46,661 nucleotides of DNA, taken from contig NW_003546254.1 in NCBI RefSeq assembly GCF_000090795.2, positions 433,442-480,102 of the forward strand, written 5' to 3'. Below are positions 16,045 to 25,928 of this stretch, in pieces; position 1 is the first letter of the stretch, and every line of letters starts with the position of its first letter. The position numbers were made by a program, and so were the translations under genes. This DNA is from Amphimedon queenslandica (Eukaryota; Porifera; Demospongiae; Haplosclerida; Niphatidae). The notes under the pieces are model-generated. The model had not been told where the DNA came from. It saw nothing but the letters and a program-made list of their open reading frames with translations, and made no database searches.

Positions 16045-19000
16045 TAGTGGTAGTAATAATAGTAATAATTTATCTTACACTATGCAAACATAATAAAGTG
16101 CTAATTTTCTATGTGCTTACTTGCCACATTGAGATCCAATCCAAACTGTCATTGAGGATCTATTATCAGCTGATGATGTGGTCGGTACACTCTATCAACA
16201 TAAAATAATCTAAAGCATACTATAATTATTAGGATTCCTCACCTTCATGCAGAGTATCTTGCGAGACTGAATAGGGAACGTCTCTACAAGCATTGGAGAT
16301 GGTAGGAAACACCTCACAACGGAAATAAAGGCACCACTATTGTTACCAGTAGCAAACCAGACCTTATTGTTGCCTACACTGGTAGCACACTCCACCTATA
16401 TAGGGTACAAAATAAATATGCTTGTGCATTTAAAGTGTTACACATGTGTGCCAATTAGATTTACTGTTGATAGCTCTGAGTTGTGTGATAGTTTCATGCA
16501 ATCAACGACAAGTGGAAGAGTTTCTGTAGCTATGGACTTCTCAGAGAGTTCCCTGCCTCTTTCAACGCCACCAGGACCGGGTTCTTGATCAGCAGTATCA
16601 CATTCATCGCTTTCTTCAAATTCAAAATCATAAGGATCATCCTCGTCACTGACCCAAGTTTGCCTGTTAGCTGGAGCTGTATGTATAAAAACAATAAATT
16701 ATCAATACTATAATTTCATATAAGTCACTAACTAAAACTCATTCAAACTAGGTAATGGTGTATTATTAGTCATACAGTGTACATGAATGCATTAGTAGTA
16801 TAAGTACAGGGTTATTCTTACTTTGCTTAAGTTTAGCAAGTTGGAATTCTCCTATCCAATCCTCTCTTGCTAGCTTTGACTCAAACATGAATATCTGATG
16901 ACTACGCATGCCATCACTGTAACAATAATAGGGATAGAAAGTTTTAAATTACATTCTACAAAGTTTAAGATTTTATACAAGTATAAAAAAGGCCTCCCTC
17001 TATTTTAGTGAGCAAGTAGAATCCATAATGTACCATTATAGAAGGTAATTTTAGAGGGGATTTTTAATTTTTGGAGAATTTATGAGGTCATGTGCCATTG
17101 AGATTTTAATTTAGTGAATGACAATCAGAACATCAAATTTTCAAAATTTATCCCCACCAAAATTACCTGCTAAACGGTAGTTAGCATTTGATATGTTTCA
17201 GTTAGGAAAAGTGGTATCAATGATGATGCATATGTACATGTATATGTCATACCATATAAATAATGTTTACATGCCTGGCTGAACCCAATAATTAAAGCGA
17301 CTCAAAATTTGGCTAAAAACCCTGGACTAATAATTAGGATATTACCTTCCTGGTATGGTAATGTCAACACGTGTTGGTTCACAGCAACTTCTTATTAACT
17401 CGTGACTTTGTTCCAGTTTCCTTTGAAGGACTCTACAAGAGTTCTGAACACTAGCCATGCTAATACCCTATTATAGCAAGGAGCTAAAATTAAACGACTC
17501 AAAGCAAAAAAACAATAACAATTTCAAGCTACTATAACAATGGGATCAGATCAAATGGCAAATATGATAAGACAATTTTGACTAAAATTGAAGTTTTATA
17601 AATTTTAAAGCCATACAATAGTATTTCATCAAAAAATACTAAATTAATTTTCTTTAATCTAACTTGCCAAACTTAATTCTTGGCCAATAAATTCTGTTAT
17701 ATGGTAGCTTCAACCTATTCCTATTTCAGTGCATGTACTTCCACTACAGAATGCTCCTTACTTCATAAGGTCGACTGAGGGAAGCAATCAGTCCACCGAT
17801 TCTATAAAGATGCTCAAAGTCCTGATTGAGCTTCTTCATCTCGTCCTTGAGCTCATCATACTTTCCCCTCAACTGAGCATTCTCATCTATCACAAAGAAA
17901 TAAAGTGCAATTATATCATAATTATCAGTAATAATTATTATCATTGCAAAGTAACAATCAACATCATGAAAACAATACATAAAGAAGAGCAGAAAAGGAG
18001 AGCCCTATAGATGTTAACCTTGTGATCCTCCTATGACTATAGTGTTTGTTTCCTTCATGTAGTCCGGATCAGTGAGTTCAACATCAGTTATAGGGCAAGA
18101 CCACTTGTACTTTAAATTAAAAGCTGAAGAGTCCCCACTAAAAAAACAACAAAAAAGATAATAATAAATAATAATGGAAGCGATTGGGGAAATAGAGATA
18201 AATTTTTTTTTGCACAAGGCAAAGAGAAATGAATATAAGAAAGTGAAAGGAATAAAGGAGGTTATACCTAATGACATGCTCAGCTTCAATGACTGAGGAT
18301 CTGTTACTGACGCTTGTCTTCCTTAGCTTGGGCTGCTTTACAGAGCAACACACAATCAGATAATCAAAGAGGAACAGCAAACGCTCTTTAAATATCCATT
18401 TACCATCTTTAAGACTCTAAAAAGGTATAACACTCTATTCCACTCTTCTCACATTATTGCATTGCTAGAAATATTTGCTGAAACTTCAATCATAAAAATG
18501 AACAATTTGATTCTACAAAGCACTAATATTTGATGGCACTAATGGCTCACACCTATACCAGCAAAAATAAATTCTGCATGCACTAAATTTTGCACTATTA
18601 AGGAACAAAATCATAAAAATATAAGCTCCAAAATACTTCCCAATGTTTCTAGTCATTATCTATCCACTCTCTCCTCATCCTTTCCCTTCAATCATTACCG
18701 TCCATTGTATCATGTCTTGTCTATGCAGCCTCTGGTTCTTAAGTAACAGATTGTGTGGTAGTCTCTCCAATGCAGTGTTCAGGTATTGGACAATGGTTAG
18801 CTGTTCCGAGCGTCTCTTTGCTTCGTTGAGGTAATTGGCAATTCCCTCAATATGGGCCTCAGCCATTTCCAAGACAATACTGTCAGGATGAGTGGTAGGA
18901 GTGTACTTAATTAGGTCCTACATGAAGTATTGAATGCTCATAAAATAAATTTATAGAGAATTTTAGTTAATTTAGGGCATTGATGTGCATCAAAAATACG

Positions 19001-21240
19001 ATAAAATTAAAGAATCAGTTTACACATGTGGTATATTGTATATTTTTAAAAGCTAGTTACAACAATATGATCTGTTACATGTATAATATACATTTAATTG
19101 AAACCAATTATATGTAACTGAACCAAATCTCTCATTCATCATAATCATACCTTCAGAAATAAAAGGTATTGAAAAAATCTCTGAATTGGCTTAAGCAATA
19201 AAGCCTGAAGACTCAACTGGATTCCGCTAGTTTTCATTTGCCTTTTAAGAAACTCAAAAAACCTCTGCTTCTTTTTGATAGCCTTCTCCAGTATGTTCAT
19301 AGCCACAGTAAAGTTATTAACATACTTGCTGTAATGCCTTACAACATCTCTTCTACTGAACTATAAATTAAAAACAATAATAATACATAACACTGAAATA
19401 TCATATATTGGTGGGCTTTGTTTTGGCATATGGCTAGTAAAAAGCCAAATTTGCCAAAATTTCCAAAATTGCCAGATGTAGCTCACCGAAGCTAAAAACA
19501 CATCACCAATCTGTTTAGCTGGTGACCAGTTCTTTGTCTGCTCACAAAGAGCGGCAAAGAAGAGCTCGTGATGCTCCAGTAGAGTACCAATGGGACCAAA
19601 GAGGTGCCTTATATCATCAAGAGTTAGTTCAGTGCTCACATCAGTTTTCAGAGGCTTCCTATATAGCTATAAAATATTGTAAATAAGTGGATATTATAGT
19701 TATTAAATTTTATACCTCTATGGCAATGTTGAGAGAAGTAAGGAAGGATGCTTCAGACTCTAATAGATTCTCTATCACTTTATATCTCTTTTTCTAGTGA
19801 ATGAGTGAAAGTACAATTATTATGCACTGTACATGTGTGATTGTGATAGAATTTGATATGACAACAGTGTAGTGTGTAGTACTCATGCCACTATCTCATG
19901 ATAAGGCTAAGAAAACTGTTGGAGTGATTACTAATTCTTATTCAAAAGAAAGCTGATTGCAGTAGAAAAAGGCGTGACTTGACTTTTTTCAATATTAGAC
20001 TATTTTATCTTAATATTAAAGATAAAGTTTGCAATTTGATATTCATCAACCTCATGACGTATTGTGTAGAGTACTTATACAATGCAATCATTACCTCATT
20101 CTCAGGTAGGAGTTCATCAATAGGTGGTAGTGGTGGTGCTCTGACTATATTATCAATATAAGTGACTGTTGTAGGACGAACGTCAATCCTATTAGCAATT
20201 GAGTCAGAATGAGGTCTGGATTTTGGTGATACTGATATCTGAGCACGTCGATGTGGATGAGGCTCTAGAATAAAAATACGTGATGCAAGAAACTGTTACT
20301 GTTATGCATTAATTTAACATTAGAGAATAAAAATAATTATGCTGCATTAATATAAATAAAGCTTTACCATTATCTAGACAGTATCAGTAATTGATATGTG
20401 CAAAACTGAGTGAGTTAAATATTCAGCATGTAATGCTTATGTACTTATGATGCATGTGTAATGCATGATAAGCCTAACTCAAAGAGTATAGCTTTACCTG
20501 TTCTTGTTGATTTTCCTCTCCCAGCTCCAGTGATAGTATTGTTTGGATCATAAGGAGTCTCTGGAACTATGTCTGAGCTCTTTGCGACAATCATTACAGA
20601 GAGCTCATCCAGGGCTGCATTTTGACCCTCAAGATTAGATGTCATGAGTATAGAGCTAGGTAGTATTTGCATAGGACCACCTGTAGCCTCCTCTTCTGGG
20701 ATAAGACCCTGCAGAACTCCCTGCAGACATAATGAGCCAATAATGTCAATGGTGGTATCTCTTTTATCTCTTAATTGGGTGATGGGAACCCCTACTGGCT
20801 CTTCTTCCTCATACTCAGAATCGGTGTCGGAGAAAGAGTCAACAAAATCATCAATGTTACTGTAAGGGTTATCAGTTTGACTGGAATAAGAGGAATTGAA
20901 GAGAGAGGAGTGAGAGAGATGGGAGACAGAAAAAATTAGGAAATGCATGATTATGGAAAGAAATGCATGATTATTATATATAGTTACTAAATTAATAATA
21001 AAGTATTGGAGAATCTCTTTACCCAGGGTAAAACTCCATTCCTTCTGTGTATGGGTGTCTGTCCAGAAGTGATGAAGGGTCATCGAACTCTTCGCTGTAG
21101 CTGTACTTGTCTAGAACCTTGAGGTCAGAAAGTTTTGCATAGCCACCCTCCTCTTCACTAAGACTCAGAGTGACCTCTTCATACACTCCTAGTCTTCTTT
21201 GCCGACCATTAGCACCTTGCTGGAGATTTTGCTCAGCCAT
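13615..21240 (-). CDS. ARHGEF10: ARHGEF10-type Rho guanine nucleotide exchange factor (20 exons)
   Basis: Activates Rho GTPases by GDP release at membranes and cytoskeleton. Exons: 21240-21023, 20880-20498, 20264-20095, 19793-19716, 19666-19487, 19360-19151, 18917-18699, 18416-18268, 18137-18019, 17886-17762, 17467-17346, 16916-16822, 16676-16444, 16395-16243, 16191-16121, 15949-15875, 15824-15757, 15712-15567, 15414-15243, 15032-13615; phases close to 1467 aa. Order: acidic N-terminus; DH domain about 258-486 (RYKVIENLLESEASFL, LKPIQRFFQYLLFLKDLIKY); PH about 487-690, split by a helical insert (QLRGKYDELKDEMKKL) as in human ARHGEF10; WD40-like propeller about 690-1050 (GVWIALSKGSILYLF, SLLVESGFLWTGTSSG). 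The tail has a Lys-rich stretch (about 1155-1185), five YxxP/YExx tyrosine motifs (about 1242-1390), and a last strand FVFSGGDG...IITFQVP matching the family C-terminus. Start at 21240 gives MAEQNLQQ; an upstream in-frame codon is not needed. Confidence 0.92.
16012..16043. repeat. TAA/ATA trinucleotide microsatellite
   Basis: A short run of AAT units in an ARHGEF10 intron (15950-16120). Confidence 0.8.
17031..17179. mobile_element. MITE-like inverted repeat in ARHGEF10 intron
   Basis: Left arm TACCATTATAGAAGGTAATT followed by TTAGAGGGGAT; right arm ATCCCCACCAAAATTACCTG then CTAAACGGTA. The arms are imperfect complements. It is 149 bp, in the intron 16917-17345, and a relative of the TACCGTATAGC family. 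Confidence 0.5.
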
Positions 21241-22273
21241 AACAGAGGAAGCCAAATGAAACACACTACGCCCACTTCTTCTGCCAGAGCCACACCCATG
21301 AGCTATGCAAATTAACAAAGCATCATGATCACGATCATCACTTGCACTATGATAGCTCAGTCATATCCAGCTCATATCCTATATACTTGACCAGGGGAGC
21401 CACCTGGGAAAATCCCTCCTGTTTCCTTTATAAAAGTTGTAAATGTGACATAATAATAATTAAAAGAGAAAATAAATAAAAATTGAAAAAATTGTTATAA
21501 AGTGTTAAAATTAGATGTGCAATCAATAAAATGGTGCAAGTATGATAAAACAATAGCATGGAGATCTTATGTGTTTAATTTTGTTTACTGAAGATGCAAG
21601 GATGCCTCATGAGTGCAGCTAGATTTAGTGTAGCTATTTTTATAATCTGACATCTAGATCTAAATGTTCAATTTATTGAAAGCTATGTTGGATCTGGGAT
21701 ATTCTACATGGTAGGCAGCAGACACTCTGAATCTCAGGATTGATGGTAGATCTAATCATGGTACCATTGTAGTACCTATGATGGTGCCATGCATGGTATC
21801 ATGCATGCGAGTCTCAGCGCTGCCTCCAGGCCCTCCACGCCCCATAAATTGCGCTAGGTCAGCTTTTATTGTCTCCTGTTACCAAACCATAGATTATCAC
21901 TCTTGTTTTTTCTCTCTCTCTTCTTTGGCAGTTTCTTATAGCAACATGTGTACTACTTCTAACTAGGTTTTTATAAAACCTAGTTATTGCTTCAACTGGT
22001 CTCGATCGCTGGGATTATTTGGAGTAAGTCCCAAACATAATATATACCCTATTATAGTTCTTTTTGTGTAGGATACCTCACTCGCACTGACTTTTTCTTC
22101 TGCAAAAACTTGTGCGTATTAAGACTACATTAGCAAAACTAGAATAACGTAGAAACTCCGTAATTTTAGAATAGTCTTACACAGTACTGTAGTGATAGCC
22201 ATTTTAATTTTGGATCCGCCTTTTCCTCACCTTTTCGACTTCAAAACAATCAAATAATATAATACTAAGCTCA
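21241..22273. other. Intergenic region between divergent ARHGEF10 and TRAF genes
   Basis: About 1 kb separating two divergent starts, so it must carry both promoters. I see no conserved motif, RNA gene or clear repeat. A short GC-richer stretch at about 21800-21870 is open on the minus strand (GRGGPGGSAETR) but has no supporting splice context. Confidence 0.5.
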
Positions 22274-25041
22274 ATGCCAGGTTACAAAGCTACTTTCTTA
22301 CAAGAACTACAAAGACGTCACCAGTGTCGTATTTGCTCTCTCGCTCTTCGTGTACCGATGCAAACCGAATGTGGCCACCTGTTTTGTAAAGAATGTGTCG
22401 AGCCGATTTTCCGAGAGTCTCAGCCATTGTGTCCGGTAGATCAAGAACCAATATCAAGAGAGGATGTATGTTGTGTAATAAAATTCCATTTTAAAAGTAA
22501 TAATTAATATGATTCTGCTGATGTTAGTTGTGTGTGGGTAGGGAAGGGGATTCCCCTGGGAACCCCCCTACCAGAAATGTGAATAACACACATTACCATG
22601 TTTGTATAGACTCTGTCTTTGATCTCATTATAGACCTTCCCTGACAATGCATGCAAGAGAGAGATCCTTGGACTCCTAGTCTATTGTGATCATAGAGACT
22701 TGGGATGTGACTGGACTGGAGAATTGAAGAAACTAGAGGTACTAATATTATCTATTACAGACTATTGCTCATTTTGTTGCTTATTTATTTATACTTATCT
22801 GTTATAAAATCATTATTATTTTATTATCAACATAATAATTTATTGTGCACGCACACATACAGGCCCATCTTTTAGATTGTAGGTATAGAGAAATACAATG
22901 TACTCAATGTGGTCAGCTAGTTCCATGCGCTAAGCTAGAAAACCATGAACGAAATGAATGCCCCATGAGACCCTCAGTGTGTGAACATTGTCTGAGTAAA
23001 GTACCCGTGGAACAGCTTGAGGTGTGTGTGTGTGATTATTATATACAAGCATATGCTGATGATGGGTGTTCCACTATTAGGCACATATCCAGAGGGTTTG
23101 CCCAAAATATTTAAGATCATGCCCAAATAGCTGCAATGAAAAGAAATATTTACTATCAGAGGTAACTTAACTTTCATCATAATGGGGCAAGTACCACTTA
23201 CTTCTGTGTGTGTCCATATGTAGCTACAACAACATCTAGACATGAAAACTGGTGACTGCCCACTTGAAATAGTAGAATGTCCCTATTTCCCACTAGGCTG
23301 TCCATTTAAAGTACGTCTCTCCTCTCTTTATCATTCAATTGCTACTTACATGTACTTGTAGCATCCCAGAAAAGAGATCGAGCATCATATGAAAACTAAG
23401 AAGGTTTTCCATACTCGCCTCCATGTTGACACCACCGTAGCATGTAAAAGGGAAGCTACCGAGACTAAGAAAAGAGCTGAAGAACTGATAGGTAGGATGA
23501 GTATTATAGAAACAAAGAGTGTAGCACTTGATCGAAAGCTGAAGTCATTGGAAAGTGATATTGAGAGAGCCAAAGGATCTTCTGAAACTGATAGGTAAGG
23601 AAGCATGAGGAAAAATCTGCTCTAATTTGGATCGTAGTATACTACAACTGGATTACTATTACAAGTTTGAAGCAACTTTAAAAATCCAATTTTAATCCTA
23701 AAATTGCTACATGTACATCACATAAATGTAACAATATGTGTTAGTGATCAGAAATGTGGAAAATAGAATTACATATAAATTGAGAGTTTTTTCTTGCTAC
23801 CGTATAGCTTGATATTTTCGTGGGTCGATATTTTCGTGGTTTGCTCCTAGTGGGCCAATTCATGGTTTAATTTTCATGGTTGACAGTTTACATAGCCTAT
23901 AAGGGGATGACATTTCAATGATTTCGTGGGTTTAAATTTCGTGGTCAGCCCATAACCATGAAAACCACGAAATTTACATTCCACGAAAATTTTAAGCTAT
24001 ACGTATTAATTTTGATAAAAGTACACTTACCATTTGCACTATGTTTGGCCACTTTTCCTCTGAAATTTAATTGATAACCCTGTGACATATTATTGATAAT
24101 TATTATTACACCTCACGTCTGCATATTTTTAACTATTAACTAATATTTATAAAGTGGTAATCTCTTCTCCACAGGTTGATATTAAAGGTGAATGCTTTAG
24201 AGGAAAAAGTCGCGAGACTACAATACAGTGACAAGACTAACTTTTTCTCCCATAGCCATCATGGTGGTGGACACTCCGTTCCTTCGTCACACTTGCTTCA
24301 ACAAGTCGATCAGCTTTATAGTAAAGTATCAGAATTAGACACCACTGTAACACAGTGCATCTCCAATAGCATGGAAACCGACATGCGACTACAGTTTGTG
24401 GAGAGAGCTTCATATAATGGGACGATGCTTTGGAGGATTGACAACTTCTCGCAGCACAAACAAGAGGCAATTGATGGTACTACTCTCTCGCTCTACTCTG
24501 TTCCTTTCTACACGAGCAAGCAGGGATACAAGATGTGTGCTCGTGTTTATTTGAACGGAGACGGGCTAGGGAAGGGGACCCATCTGAGTCTCTTCTTTGT
24601 GGTCATGAGAGGTCCTTATGATGCTCTTCTTCCATGGCCTTTCGAGCAGAAAGTCACCCTAGTTCTTCTGAATCAGACTCCTGGAAAGAGAAATATAGTT
24701 GATCAGTTTAGGCCTGATCCTCAGTCTAGTTCATTTCAGAGACCTGTCAAGAGAGAAATGAACATAGCCTCTGGTTGTCCTCGTTTTTGCAGGTAGCTTT
24801 ATATTGCATTGGTTGTTTCACATGGTTTGGTAAACTGGTGAATTATTTGTAAATGGGCACTCTTTATAATATTTGCAAGGTGTTTTGAAATATTTAAAGT
24901 TTATTATTTGTTTCTCTATCTTCTATTTTACTTGACAGGCTAGAACAGCTGAAAGATGGCTACATTAAAGACGATTGCATATTTTTGGGCATCATTGTGG
25001 ACACAAGCAATCTTAAACTCCCAGTCTCAACAGCCTTCTAA
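22274..25041 (+). CDS. TRAF: TNF receptor-associated factor (TRAF), RING-zf-coiled coil-MATH
   Basis: An adaptor and probable E3 ubiquitin ligase that links cell-surface receptors (TNFR or Toll/IL-1 type) to NF-kB and MAPK signalling in the cytoplasm. Exons 22274-22465, 22634-22738, 22863-23021, 23224-23310, 23362-23594, 24175-24792, 24939-25041; in-phase product 498 aa. RING at about 18-56 with CRIC...ECGHLFCKEC...CPVD; TRAF-type zinc fingers across exons 2-4 (CDHRDLGCDW, CTQCGQLVPCAKLENH, CPYFPLGCPF); coiled coil about 200-335; MATH/TRAF-C from about 342 (GTMLWRIDNF, YTSKQGYKMCARVYLNGDGL, HLSLFFVVMRGPYDALLPWP). The MATH sequence resembles TRAF2/3/5 more than TRAF4/6, but orthology to one vertebrate member should not be assumed. 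Intron 5 carries a MITE. Convergent with the Jagunal gene. Confidence 0.95.
23798..24005. mobile_element. MITE with TACCGTATAGCTTGATATTTTCG ends in TRAF intron
   Basis: The left terminus TACCGTATAGCTTGATATTT and the right terminus (AAAATTTTAAGCTATACGTA) are inverted copies. Further inside, TTTTCGTGG pairs with CCACGAAAA. It is 208 bp, in the intron 23595-24174, and non-coding. Confidence 0.7.
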
Positions 25042-25202
25042 GCCAAGGACATAAGTCTATATTAACTATGTAATCATCAATCCACTCATGTATTCACATA
25101 GGGCGCCTTCCATCATTGTGCTTATTCATTATATTATTACATTGTTGTAATCGAGAAGAGAAAAGGTTTTTTAGAATGTATTGTTTTAATTTTAACAAAA
25201 AT

Positions 25203-25208
25203 AATAAA
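25203..25208 (+). terminator. Poly(A) signal AATAAA, probably for TRAF
   Basis: The first AATAAA after the TRAF stop, about 160 bp downstream. It sits 17 bp before the end of the opposing Jagunal coding region, so the two transcripts are likely to overlap at their 3' ends. Confidence 0.5.
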
Positions 25209-25224
25209 AAGTGTGATTTTGTGG

Positions 25225-25716
25225 TCATTTTCTTTTGGTATTAGATTTCGAAGATGACGGGATACCTCCCCACAACTGCATCAACTCCTTAGCAAAGTAC
25301 GAGGCAGTGAGATTTACTCCAATAATGAGGAATGCTTCAATTAGCCTCAGAACGTGGTGAGAGGCAATGCCACCTGTCCACAAGTAACAGTACAGTGTAA
25401 ATCCCATGGGGAAGATACCCAGTAGAGAGGAAGAGACCCCATAAATGTTGATGAGGGTTATGTTGTTCCTTTGTAGCGAGGTCCATCCGGCAGGGATACT
25501 GATACAGTATCCAAGAACTGCCAGTAGAGAGGGGATGTCCCATGTAACGAGTGCTACCGTGACAGTGAAGGCCCAGCAAAAGACCTGGATAACAATGAGT
25601 CTTTGCAAGACTTTCTTCAGCTGTGGGCTCCTCTGGTAGCGAGATGCGACTCTCTCCCTGTGACTGAAATCACTGCCATCAGTACCCAGGGCTCGTTTAC
25701 CTGAACTGGACGCCAT
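25225..25716 (-). CDS. JAGN1: Protein jagunal homolog (ER four-TM protein)
   Basis: An endoplasmic reticulum membrane protein needed for ER organisation and secretory traffic in animals. Single exon, 163 aa. The N-terminus MASSSGKRALGTDGSDFSHR matches the family signature (GTDGSDF, HRERVA), followed by four hydrophobic segments (about 46-63, 70-87, 98-116, 126-148). The C-terminus is Lys/Arg-rich (SKSNTKRK), suiting cytosolic ER-retention-type sequence. The start at 25716 was preferred to an in-frame ATG seven codons upstream because the family begins MAS. No intron, unlike its neighbours. Its start faces AGXT across 212 bp. Confidence 0.92.
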   Translation of the reverse strand: MASSSGKRALGTDGSDFSHRERVASRYQRSPQLKKVLQRLIVIQVFCWAFTVTVALVTWDIPSLLAVLGYCISIPAGWTSLQRNNITLINIYGVSSSLLGIFPMGFTLYCYLWTGGIASHHVLRLIEAFLIIGVNLTASYFAKELMQLWGGIPSSSKSNTKRK

Positions 25717-25928
25717 TTTGTCATTGATGGGAACCAAAAATGGTAAGGGTAGGATTAGACTAAGGCGTGTTTAGCGTGGGCGTAGCACTATCAAATTCAT
25801 TCGCTGAATAGCAAACCATTGCAGTTTGCAGACTTCAGGCAGAATCAGGCTTTGCTCTACTGCCCCTTGTTCTTGTGGCTGCAGCTCTCTCTTGCTGTAG
25901 TAGTAGTAGTGTGCTGTAAAGTCTATTG
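25717..25928. promoter_or_regulatory. Candidate bidirectional promoter between Jagunal and AGXT
   Basis: 212 bp between two divergent ATGs, so both promoters and 5' UTRs must lie here. Inferred from spacing only. Confidence 0.35.

Noticed and set aside
21780..21890. A possible GC-richer minus-strand exon upstream of ARHGEF10
   Set aside because: An open frame exists but there is no clear donor or homology, and the chosen ATG already gives a sensible N-terminus.
25717..25737. Longer Jagunal start seven codons upstream
   Set aside because: The family conventionally begins MAS, which fits the ATG at 25716.
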